Assembly: GCA_019114465.1 (NCBI GenBank)
Contig: DXFM01000004.1
Coordinates: forward strand, 1 to 42,814
Length of the DNA: 42,814 nt
Direction: 5' to 3'
Source of the DNA: Candidatus Lachnoclostridium avicola
GTDB taxonomy: Bacteria > Bacillota > Clostridia > Lachnospirales > Lachnospiraceae
The notes below the pieces were generated by a model. It had not been told where the DNA came from. It did no database searches and worked only from the letters and a program-made list of their open reading frames with translations. Both the position numbers and the translations under genes were made by a program. Every line of letters begins with the position of its first letter. The stretch's first letter is position 1. Shown piece after piece: positions 1-6,855 of the stretch.

Positions 1-135
1 CATAACCATCGTCAAATTTATGCTCAACACAATATACAAGACCGATTAAAACTGTCTACCGTGTACCCCTTAAAGGTCAAAAAAACCCATAATACACACA
101 AAACACATCTCAAATTGATAGTACATATAACAACA
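1..135. other. AT-rich stretch at left edge, probable end of an inserted element
   Basis: The first ~135 bases are much richer in A+T than the rest of the window and carry no recognisable gene. They begin exactly where the Flp pilin gene should continue, so the pilin's normal hydrophobic helix and C-terminus are replaced by this DNA. The simplest inference is that this is the terminal, non-coding end of an integrated element (for example a tyrosine-recombinase conjugative transposon) whose body lies to the left of the window. I do not recognise its ends well enough to name a family, and no integrase or target duplication is visible here. Confidence 0.4.
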
Positions 136-212
136 AGTATGAGCACCACTTCGATCACTCCGACCCCATCCTCTTCCGTCCAAAACGCCTTCAGTTCCTT
201 TCTCAGATCCAT
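24..212 (-). pseudogene. flp: Flp-type pilin, 3' end replaced (interrupted)
   Basis: The start has a good ribosome site (AAAGGAG, 7 bases before the ATG at 212; another ATG at 218 is too close to it). The product begins with a short charged leader, then EEDGVGVIEVVLILVVI, the class III (Flp) prepilin pattern of a Gly-containing processing site followed by a Glu and a hydrophobic run. After that Ile the sequence changes to a Cys/Trp/Phe-rich tail unlike Flp pilins, encoded by AT-rich DNA, and stops at 24. The gene lies 38 bases after the TadC-like gene, the usual place for the pilin in Clostridia tad operons. I infer that it has lost its native 3' part to an insertion; a native but divergent tail is the alternative. 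Confidence 0.55.
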
Positions 213-250
213 ACACATTCTCCTTTCCGGCCGCCGGCAGCCGCCGCCCC

Positions 251-1456
251 TTAAAACGACAGCAGCGCCGGAGCCATCACCATGGCCATCACCACTCCCA
301 GCATGAGAAACAGCGGAAGCAGCAGCTTTGTTCCGGCCTCCTCTCCCTGCCTGCGGGCCAGGGTTTTCCGCTCCTCGAAGGCAGACGCCATCTCCAGTCT
401 CATCATCGCTCTCAGATTTTTCGTTCCCTCCCGGCGGTTCTGCTCCAGCAGACCGGCCAGCTTCAGATAGGGATGCAGCCCGCAGCTCTTTCCAAACTCC
501 TGGTAAGCTTTTCCCTCCGGCACCTTTTTCTCCATCTGTTCCAGAGCCTGCCGCATTTCCTCATAGGCATACCGCTTCTTTCCGCCTTCCGAGAGTCCCT
601 TTTCATAGCTTCTCACCACCCGTTCCCAGGCGCCCCGGACCGTCAGGCCAGCCCCCAAAAATACCGCCAGCTTGGAGACTACTTCCGGATAGTCCCTGAG
701 AAGCTCTCTCTCCCTCCTTTCCCTGCTTCTCTTTTTCTGCTCTTTTTCCTCTGTCTCACAGAACGCGGCGGCAAGAATGCCGAAAAAGGGCAGCGCCCAC
801 AGAGGCTTTCCCTCCGGGTCCCTGTAGGTGAGTTTCCGTCCCTCAAAGCTGTCAGGCAGAACAAATTTTTCTCCGCCCTGAGCTTCATCCTCCCGCCGGA
901 CTTCCTCCAGAAACCGTTCCACCGTCTGCTCCCCCGCCGTTTTTACCGGCGGAAACAGGGTGAGCGCCAGCTCATACGCCGCCTGATGAGAGCCGTCGGA
1001 AAGCTCCGCCTCCAGCCACACCTCTTCTCCCTCCGGGGAAGCTTTTTCCCCGTACACCTTCCCAAAACTGTCGATCCATTCCCCGTCCGTCTTCCAGCGG
1101 ATCTCCACCCCGTATTCGTCCACACGGGAAAGCAGGTTCAGATCCGTCCGCACCGAGGACAGAGAGGGATTCTCCCCCAAAATCATCCCCGGCAGCTCCT
1201 CCCAGATTCGTTCAAACAGCTCCTCCGCCTCTGAATCTGTGTAGAGCCGCTCGTTTACAGGCACATCGATTTCCGTCTCCTTCTCCAGCAGGCCGTCCAC
1301 AGCCAGCCGGTGAACGGCCGTCCCCTCCCCGTGGGGCTCCCGCTCCACCACGCCGGCGTCCTCCCTGCCCAGACCCGCCGCCGCTGCAGCTCCGTAGAGC
1401 AGAAAACCTCCCAGCACACAGCCCAGCTGTATCTTCCTCTTTCGGTTTTTCTCCAT
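251..1456 (-). CDS. tadC: TadC-like pilus assembly membrane protein with extracytoplasmic N-terminal domain
   Basis: 401 residues. The C-terminal third (about 255-400) looks like a type II secretion F (GspF/TadC) domain: a helical stretch beginning RDYPEVVSKLAVFLGAGLTV and a final membrane helix (about 375-399). TadB and TadC form the inner-membrane platform on which the TadA ATPase extrudes Flp pilin. Unusually, the protein starts with a membrane helix (12-29), followed by ~185 residues predicted to be outside the cytoplasm, then a second helix (218-233). It therefore has one C-terminal helix where standard TadC proteins have several. The start has GAGGTG 7 bases upstream and lies 4 bases after the tadB stop, so the genes are cotranscribed. 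The name is by position and the F domain; the N-terminal domain is not one I recognise. Confidence 0.75.
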   Translation of the reverse strand: MEKNRKRKIQLGCVLGGFLLYGAAAAAGLGREDAGVVEREPHGEGTAVHRLAVDGLLEKETEIDVPVNERLYTDSEAEELFERIWEELPGMILGENPSLSSVRTDLNLLSRVDEYGVEIRWKTDGEWIDSFGKVYGEKASPEGEEVWLEAELSDGSHQAAYELALTLFPPVKTAGEQTVERFLEEVRREDEAQGGEKFVLPDSFEGRKLTYRDPEGKPLWALPFFGILAAAFCETEEKEQKKRSRERRERELLRDYPEVVSKLAVFLGAGLTVRGAWERVVRSYEKGLSEGGKKRYAYEEMRQALEQMEKKVPEGKAYQEFGKSCGLHPYLKLAGLLEQNRREGTKNLRAMMRLEMASAFEERKTLARRQGEEAGTKLLLPLFLMLGVVMAMVMAPALLSF

Positions 1457-1460
1457 CCGC

Positions 1461-2198
1461 TTACACCTCTATTTCCAGAATTCTCCAGGAGATCACCAGA
1501 GCCGCCCCATAGCAGAGCAGACAGGCTGTCATCACCGCCCGCCCTGCCCCGGTGGTGTACATCACATCAAAAAATCCCGGAGAAGTCATGTCCACATACA
1601 GCACAATGGCGTAGGGCAGGCAGCTCATCACCCGCTGTTCCATCCTTCGGGAGGCAGTGGCCGTGCGGATATCTTCCTGAATCTGCATCTTGTCTCCCAT
1701 CACTCCCGCAGTGTAATCCATAATCGCCCCAAGATGGCCTCCGCTTCTCTTCGCCAGCTGAAAGATCTCCGCAAAATTCTGCACATCCTCCAACCCGCTG
1801 CGCCTGCCAAAATCCGCCAGCAGCCCTTCCACCGGCCGGTTTAAGCCCATCTGGGAAACGATATAGGAAAACTCCCGGACGATGAGCCCCTCCTCCCCAA
1901 ACAGAATGGTCAGCTCCTCCACGCTTGCCCGAAAGGCGTTTTCCACGGAATAGCCGGATCCCAGGGAGGCGGACAGCACCCGGATTCCCTCTTTAAATTC
2001 ACCGGAAAGGCGTTCCAGCCGTTTTTTCTTCCACTGTTTCTTCATAAAAAATGGAACACATGCGCCGAAAGGCAGAAAGATCAGAAATGCTTTCAGATTC
2101 CTGTAAAATACATAGGCTGTAAGAGCTGCCAGCCCGATTCCCGTCGCCTCCCCCATAAGCCATTCCCTCGGGGACAGACGGTATCTCTCATAATTCAC
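1461..2198 (-). CDS. tadB: TadB-like type II secretion F-domain protein
   Basis: A polytopic inner-membrane protein of the Tad pilus platform. There is an N-terminal helix pair (about 20-55), a cytoplasmic F domain with the motif GEFKEGIRVLSASLGSGYSVENAF, typical of TadB, and two C-terminal helices. I chose the GTG at 2198, giving 245 residues that begin VNYERYRLSPREW, because homologues begin with a similar (D/N)Y..Y..S..E segment and this overlaps the end of tadA by only 11 bases. The frame is open up to 2333, but that would add a basic, low-complexity leader overlapping tadA by 146 bases and has no good ribosome site that I can see. Confidence 0.85.
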   Translation of the reverse strand: MNYERYRLSPREWLMGEATGIGLAALTAYVFYRNLKAFLIFLPFGACVPFFMKKQWKKKRLERLSGEFKEGIRVLSASLGSGYSVENAFRASVEELTILFGEEGLIVREFSYIVSQMGLNRPVEGLLADFGRRSGLEDVQNFAEIFQLAKRSGGHLGAIMDYTAGVMGDKMQIQEDIRTATASRRMEQRVMSCLPYAIVLYVDMTSPGFFDVMYTTGAGRAVMTACLLCYGAALVISWRILEIEV

Positions 2199-3432
2199 AG
2201 CCTGCTGCCGCAAGCTTGACTCTGTTTTTAAGCTCCCCCGTTTTTCGGAGGCGGCCTTCCACTTTTTTCCCCGCTGTTCCTTCTTCCTCCTCAAACCGGA
2301 ACAGGGGATGGAGAACCACTTTCCCATTGTCACAGCCTCCTATCTCCGCAATCTCCAGCACTTTTCTGCTCCCGTCCCGGAGCCTTCCCAGATGCACCAT
2401 CACGTCGATGGCCGACGCGATCTGGCTCCGTATGGCTTCCAGGGGCAGATCCGCCCCCATAAGCACCATGGTCTCCAGGCGGGCCAGCATATCCGCTGTG
2501 CTGTTGCCGTGGCCGGTGCAGAGAGAGCCGTCGTGGCCTGTGTTGAACGCGGAGAGCATGGCAAACGCTTCCTCCCCCCGCACTTCGCCCACGATAATCC
2601 TGTCCGGCCTCATGCGAAGGCTCGCCCGGATCAGGTCCCCCACGGAAATGGGACGGTTCCCCTCCCCGTTGTCATTGCGGGTCTCCATCCGCACCAGATT
2701 GGGAATCTGACGGATCTGCAGCTCCGCGGAATCCTCAATGGTGACGATTCTCTCATCCGCAGGAATGTACGCGGAGAGGGCGTTGAGAAAGGTGGTCTTT
2801 CCGGAACCTGTGCCGCCGCTGATAAAAATATTGTATCCAGCCTCCACAAGGGTTCCCAGAAACCGGGCCGCCTCCTCCGTCAGCGCCTCCAGTTCTATAA
2901 GCCGTTTCATTGTGATGGGCTCCGGAAATTTCCGTATGGTTAATGCCGGACCGTCCAGCGCCACCGGCGGCAGCACCACATGAACCCTGGACCCATCCGG
3001 CAGCCTGGCGTCGGCAATGGGATCGGACACGTTCACCACCCGGTTCACCCGGCTGACGATCTGCTGGATCGTGTCCTCCAGCTGTTCCTCCGACTCAAAG
3101 GAACCATTCCACCGGCTTATGCTTCCTCCCCGTTCCACAAAGATCCGGTCCCTTCCGTTTACCATGATCTCCGTAATGTCCGGCCGGTCCATCATCTCCT
3201 GGAGAATTCCCAGACGGCGGAATGAATCAAACAGCCTTTCCCGCAGGCTCAGACGCTCCGGCAGAGGAAAAAAGCCTTCCTTTCCCAGCCCGGCAATCTC
3301 CTCATCGATCACCTCATACAGCTCCTCATCCTCGATCTGGCGGTAATCCTCCAGCCTCTCCCGGACGTTTCTCCTCAAAAGCTCCCACCGCCCGCCGTCA
3401 TTCTTTGTCACAATTCCGTCATTCTTCTTCAC
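2188..3432 (-). CDS. tadA: TadA/CpaF secretion ATPase
   Basis: 414 residues, the hexameric ATPase that drives Flp pilus assembly. Walker A is GGTGSGKTTFLNAL, followed by the Asp box region (IVTIEDSAEL), the RPDRIIVGEVRGEEA Walker B segment and the GHDGSLCTGHGNS His box, all standard for the CpaF family of GspE ATPases. The N-terminal domain carries TEIMVNGRDRIFVERGG. The GTG at 3432 is preceded by GGAGG with an 8-base gap, better than the alternative start at 3465, and overlaps the tadZ stop by 14 bases. Translational coupling along tadZ-tadA-tadB is likely. Confidence 0.93.
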   Translation of the reverse strand: MKKNDGIVTKNDGGRWELLRRNVRERLEDYRQIEDEELYEVIDEEIAGLGKEGFFPLPERLSLRERLFDSFRRLGILQEMMDRPDITEIMVNGRDRIFVERGGSISRWNGSFESEEQLEDTIQQIVSRVNRVVNVSDPIADARLPDGSRVHVVLPPVALDGPALTIRKFPEPITMKRLIELEALTEEAARFLGTLVEAGYNIFISGGTGSGKTTFLNALSAYIPADERIVTIEDSAELQIRQIPNLVRMETRNDNGEGNRPISVGDLIRASLRMRPDRIIVGEVRGEEAFAMLSAFNTGHDGSLCTGHGNSTADMLARLETMVLMGADLPLEAIRSQIASAIDVMVHLGRLRDGSRKVLEIAEIGGCDNGKVVLHPLFRFEEEEGTAGKKVEGRLRKTGELKNRVKLAAAGCEL

Positions 3433-4426
3433 GATTCCTTCCTCCTCCCACAAGGCCGCGGACAAAGTCTCCCAGCTCTCCCCACAGCAGCTGTTCCGGA
3501 TAATTTTCTCCCGCCAGAATCCTTCCCCCTGGGGGCAGCTTCAGCTTTTCCAGACGCTCCGCCACTCCGTCCCGCCCGGATTCAGCCAGATAGGACTCAA
3601 ATTCCCGGATCTTGGCCTGGGATACCCAGTCCTCCAGCACCGGCATGTAGATCACGTCGCAGGCCTCCAGAATCTCCCCCGCCTGGCGGCCGGCCTGACC
3701 CACATCCACAACGATCACCCCGTACCCGGACTCCGCCGCCATATCTTCGATAAATCCGGCCAGCTCCATTCCGCTGATGCCTTCCAGGTCCTCCGGATAG
3801 CGGACCGGAGGAATGTAATCCACATTTCCCCAGGTGTAGACAAAGGCGCCGATCTTTTCCCAGCAGCTTCCTCCGTGGCGGTAGCGGTAGAGCAGATCCG
3901 AGAGACATTCCCCGTAGGTCTCCCCGGTCATCTCTCCCAGGCCGGAACAGTCTTCCAGGGTGACAAACAGCGTCCGCTCCGTCTCCTTCCACACCTGGGC
4001 CAGAGTCAGAGCCAGGGCCGTTTTCCGACAGCGGCCCACAGGGGAATAGACCCCGATGACCCGGCCCCGCCCGGCAATGGACACGGACTCCCGCCCGTCT
4101 TCCCCTTCATACCAGGCCATCACTTCCCGCATGAGCCGCTCGGAATTCTGATACTTGTATACGGACGGCAGCCGCTCCGGATCCGCCCGCTTTTCTTCTC
4201 CCAGGTAAATGACCTGTCTGGCTCTGATTTCCTTTAAATCTTCCTCCGCCGCGTCCCATCCCGTCAGCAGAATCTCCACGCTGTGTTTTGCCGCGTATTC
4301 CTTCAGCCGCTCCGCCGACGCGAACGCCACTGCGCGGAACGGAATTCTTCCCCTTTCATTGGCAAAATCCGCCAGCCGCTCCGCGTACAGGGGATTGGTA
4401 TCCCACACCGCCATAATTTTCCGCAT
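3419..4426 (-). CDS. tadZ: TadZ/CpaE-like pilus localisation protein
   Basis: 335 residues. The N-terminal ~100 residues resemble an atypical receiver domain. The rest is a MinD/ParA-like fold with VIGVYSPVGRCRKTALALTLA at the nucleotide-binding loop, VIVVDVGQAG at the position of Walker B, and a C-terminal helical region. In the family TadZ/CpaE places the Tad machine in the cell and recruits TadA. The Walker A loop is degenerate: the Gly expected just before the Lys is Arg (CRKTA), which may weaken ATP hydrolysis. Start ATG has AGGAGG 6 bases upstream. It lies 48 bases after the prepilin peptidase gene and overlaps tadA. Confidence 0.82.
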   Translation of the reverse strand: MRKIMAVWDTNPLYAERLADFANERGRIPFRAVAFASAERLKEYAAKHSVEILLTGWDAAEEDLKEIRARQVIYLGEEKRADPERLPSVYKYQNSERLMREVMAWYEGEDGRESVSIAGRGRVIGVYSPVGRCRKTALALTLAQVWKETERTLFVTLEDCSGLGEMTGETYGECLSDLLYRYRHGGSCWEKIGAFVYTWGNVDYIPPVRYPEDLEGISGMELAGFIEDMAAESGYGVIVVDVGQAGRQAGEILEACDVIYMPVLEDWVSQAKIREFESYLAESGRDGVAERLEKLKLPPGGRILAGENYPEQLLWGELGDFVRGLVGGGRNREEE

Positions 4427-4474
4427 AGACTCCCTCCTCTGAAGTTTTCATTCCGCCGGAAGCTCTCCCGGCTC

Positions 4475-4969
4475 CTACCGCACCGCCTGTTCCAGCAGAA
4501 GATACGCCGCCGTTCCGGCTGAAAGGCAGAACGCCAGAGGGATTGCCGCCTCCCCGCCGTCTCTCTCCCTGCGGTAGTATGGTTCACAATTTTTCGTCAT
4601 GGTAACCCGCCTGATATAGGCTGCGAAATAAGACAGGCGCCTCCACAGAAGCCTTCTGCGCAGAAGCCTTGCCAGGGACCAGAACGCCCCCAGAACAAAC
4701 CCCATAGCCAGCGCCGGAACTGCCCGCTCCGGCCCCAGAAAACCGGTGATCACAGCGATCACCTTCACATCCGCCGCTCCCATCATCCGAAACAGGAACA
4801 GAGGAAAAAACACCAGACCGGCAAACAGCCCGGCAGCCATCTCTCCCCTTCGGAAAAGAAGCCCGGCGGCCAGTCCGGCCGCAGTTGCGTAGCGGGAAAT
4901 CCTCCCCTCCATCAGATCCTGAATACTAAAAAATGCCAAAAACAGACACAGCACCCCATCTGTGTTCAA
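4475..4969 (-). CDS. tadV: Tad prepilin peptidase (A24 family, TadV/CpaA-like)
   Basis: 164 residues, a polytopic aspartic peptidase that cuts Flp prepilin after the leader. The two expected catalytic Asp residues are visible: one in SIQDLMEGRIS near the N-terminus and one in GAADVK (GxGD-like, with Ala for the second Gly). There are about four membrane helices and none of the methylase domain of PilD, as usual for the Tad branch. The start is TTG at 4969 with GGGGGAG 8 bases upstream. It is the first gene of the tad operon, downstream of the promoter at 5079-5107. Confidence 0.85.
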   Translation of the reverse strand: MNTDGVLCLFLAFFSIQDLMEGRISRYATAAGLAAGLLFRRGEMAAGLFAGLVFFPLFLFRMMGAADVKVIAVITGFLGPERAVPALAMGFVLGAFWSLARLLRRRLLWRRLSYFAAYIRRVTMTKNCEPYYRRERDGGEAAIPLAFCLSAGTAAYLLLEQAVR

Positions 4970-5047
4970 TATAAAATCTCCCCCTTCTGCGCTCTCAGTG
5001 TACGGGAATTTTCTGCCTGAACCGGCTGGATAAAAAGAATCTTACAT

Positions 5048-5065
5048 GCACTTCGAGTGAAGTGC
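5048..5065. repeat. Perfect 18-nt palindrome in the tad operon leader
   Basis: GCACTTC-GAGT-GAAGTGC: two 7-base arms around a 4-base centre. It lies just downstream of the predicted start of tad transcription (about 5072), so it could be an operator for a dimeric regulator or a short 5' hairpin that stabilises the mRNA. The position is observed; the role is inference. Confidence 0.6.
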
Positions 5066-5078
5066 GAAACGTGCTCTT

Positions 5079-5107
5079 ATTATGAACCATTTTCAGAGAA
5101 TTGTCAA
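5079..5107 (-). promoter_or_regulatory. Promoter of the tad operon
   Basis: On the minus strand TTGACA (5107-5102), a 17-base spacer and CATAAT (5084-5079): an almost perfect housekeeping sigma-A promoter. It points toward the prepilin peptidase gene with a leader of about 100 bases. Confidence 0.75.
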
Positions 5108-5117
5108 TCCCTTTTTA

Positions 5118-5147
5118 TTGACTGCCTCTACTGCGCGGTGGTAAAAT
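5118..5147 (+). promoter_or_regulatory. Promoter of the DUF2508-GH13-glgB block
   Basis: TTGACT (5118-5123), an 18-base spacer and TAAAAT (5142-5147). Its -35 box lies only 10 bases from that of the divergent tad promoter, so the two promoters stand back to back and may influence one another. Confidence 0.55.
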
Positions 5148-5204
5148 GAATATATTTCCATTTCCGGTATATACTAACTCCATCAATTACAGGGAGATGG
5201 GAAT

Positions 5205-5423
5205 ATGAAAGGTTTAAAATTTTCCAGAAACAGAGAGCTTCTGAAGGAGGAGCGAAAGCTCCGCCGGGAGATCGAACAGACCAAAGGAGCCATCGACACG
5301 GCGCGCAACCACTTCGAGCAGGTCGTGGATCCCACCCTGATCGACTGCTACATTTACGAGCTGAACGCCGCCCAGCTGCGCTATCAGTTTCTCCTGCAGA
5401 ACTTTAAAAAGCGGGAACTTTAA
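5205..5423 (+). CDS. DUF2508 (YaaL-like) small protein
   Basis: 72 residues, charged and helical, with the family signature VDPTLIDCYIYELNAAQLRYQFLLQ. DUF2508/YaaL proteins are short cytosolic proteins of Firmicutes without an established biochemical role. A GGGAG ribosome site precedes the ATG. It ends 10 bases before the GH13 gene and is first in that transcript, but nothing in the sequence ties it to glycogen. Identification rests on the central DP.LIDxYIYE motif and length. Confidence 0.75.
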   Translation: MKGLKFSRNRELLKEERKLRREIEQTKGAIDTARNHFEQVVDPTLIDCYIYELNAAQLRYQFLLQNFKKREL

Positions 5424-5433
5424 GGAGGAAATC

Positions 5434-6852
5434 ATGATGAAACAATGGTATGAAAGTTCTGTATTTTACCATCTGTACCCTCTGGGATGCACCGGCGCCC
5501 CGGATTTTAATCACGGGGAAGCCGCTTCCCGTTTTGACCAGTTAAACGCCTGGATCCCCTACATAAGCGGCATGGGATTCAACGCGCTGTACATAGGTCC
5601 TTTATTTGAATCCTCCTCCCACGGCTACGATACCAGGGACTACCGGAAGGTGGACTGCCGTCTGGGGACCAATGAAGAATTCCGGGATTTTGTGGCCGCC
5701 TGCCACAGCGCCGGGATACGGGTGGTCATCGACGCCGTTTTCAATCACACCGGCCGGGAATTTTTCGCGTTCCGGGACATTCAGGAGAAAAAATGGGATT
5801 CCCCCTACAAAGACTGGTACCGGGGCGTGTCCTTTCACTGCTCCAGCCCCATGGGAGATCCCTTCTGCTACGACGCCTGGCAGGGACAGTTTCAGCTCCC
5901 CTGCCTGAACCTGAAAAATCCGGAAGTGAAGCAGTACATATTCGACACCGTCCGTTTCTGGGTGGACACGTTCGGCATCGACGGTCTGCGCCTGGACTGC
6001 GCCGGCGATCTGGATTTTGATTTTATGAAAGAGCTGCGCAGAGCCACCGCCCCCATGAAGGAGGCTTTCTGGCTCATGGGCGAAGTCATTCACGGGGAAT
6101 ACGGCCGCTGGGTCAACGACGAAATGCTCCATTCCGTCACCAACTACGCCCTTCACAAGGCCTTTTACTCCGCCCACAACGACCACAACTACTTTGAGAT
6201 CGCCCACACCATCAAACGGCTGCCCTTTAAGGGAATCCAGCTCTATACATTTACAGACAACCACGACGAGGACCGGCTGGCAAGCAAACTGGCGGATAAA
6301 GCCCACTTTGAGCCGCTCTACACTCTGCTGTTTACCCTGCCCGGCATCCCGTCTATTTACTATGGCAGCGAATGGGGCATGGAGGGAAAGCGGACCAGCC
6401 ACAGCGACAAAGCTCTCCGCCCGGCTGTCACCGCCGAAGAAGCGGAAAGCCGTGAGAACGGGCTGAAGGATCTGATCCGGAAGCTGATCCGGATCCACCG
6501 GGAGAACCCGGAGTTTCACGGAGGACTGTATCAGGAACTGTATCTTACCAACCGGCAGTTTGCCTTTGCCCGCTACGGATCGGAATCCATTATCATCACC
6601 GCCGTCAACTGCGACAGCAGCCCAAGCGCCTTTGTGCTTCCGCTGCCTATCTGCAGCCGGAAGGCGGAAAATCTTATGACAGGGGAAGAATTTCCTGTGG
6701 AACACGATGTCCTTCCCGTCCGGCTGGAAGCCAATTCCGCAGCTGTGATCAAGCTGTGGGACGCTCTCATGGAGGACGGAAAGCCGCTGGATGAGGGGGA
6801 CATGGATCCAGAGGAATTAAAAGAATTACTGGGGGACCAGTGGGAGGAATAA
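5434..6852 (+). CDS. GH13 alpha-glucosidase/amylase-family enzyme, cytoplasmic
   Basis: 472 residues without a signal peptide. It is a GH13 (alpha-amylase clan) TIM barrel: region I VVIDAVFNHTG, nucleophile Asp188 in DGLRLDCAGD, acid/base Glu217 in LMGEVIHG, and stabilising Asp278 in FTDNHDEDRL. A beta-sandwich-like C-terminal part (about 385-440) and an acidic tail follow. The enzyme should hydrolyse or rearrange alpha-1,4 (or 1,6) bonds in maltodextrin or glycogen fragments inside the cell; the exact specificity cannot be read from sequence. The ribosome site is AAGGAGG before ATGATG. GlgB follows after 3 bases, so the two are an operon for alpha-glucan metabolism. Confidence 0.88.
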   Translation: MMKQWYESSVFYHLYPLGCTGAPDFNHGEAASRFDQLNAWIPYISGMGFNALYIGPLFESSSHGYDTRDYRKVDCRLGTNEEFRDFVAACHSAGIRVVIDAVFNHTGREFFAFRDIQEKKWDSPYKDWYRGVSFHCSSPMGDPFCYDAWQGQFQLPCLNLKNPEVKQYIFDTVRFWVDTFGIDGLRLDCAGDLDFDFMKELRRATAPMKEAFWLMGEVIHGEYGRWVNDEMLHSVTNYALHKAFYSAHNDHNYFEIAHTIKRLPFKGIQLYTFTDNHDEDRLASKLADKAHFEPLYTLLFTLPGIPSIYYGSEWGMEGKRTSHSDKALRPAVTAEEAESRENGLKDLIRKLIRIHRENPEFHGGLYQELYLTNRQFAFARYGSESIIITAVNCDSSPSAFVLPLPICSRKAENLMTGEEFPVEHDVLPVRLEANSAAVIKLWDALMEDGKPLDEGDMDPEELKELLGDQWEE

Positions 6853-6855
6853 GAA

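Noticed and set aside
1..135. Naming the left-edge DNA as Tn916 or Tn1549
   Set aside because: The AT-rich end is suggestive, but I could not match terminal repeats with confidence and no integrase is in view.
2198..2333. N-terminal extension of TadB to 2333
   Set aside because: It overlaps tadA by 146 bases, is basic low-complexity sequence without membrane helix and lacks a good ribosome site.
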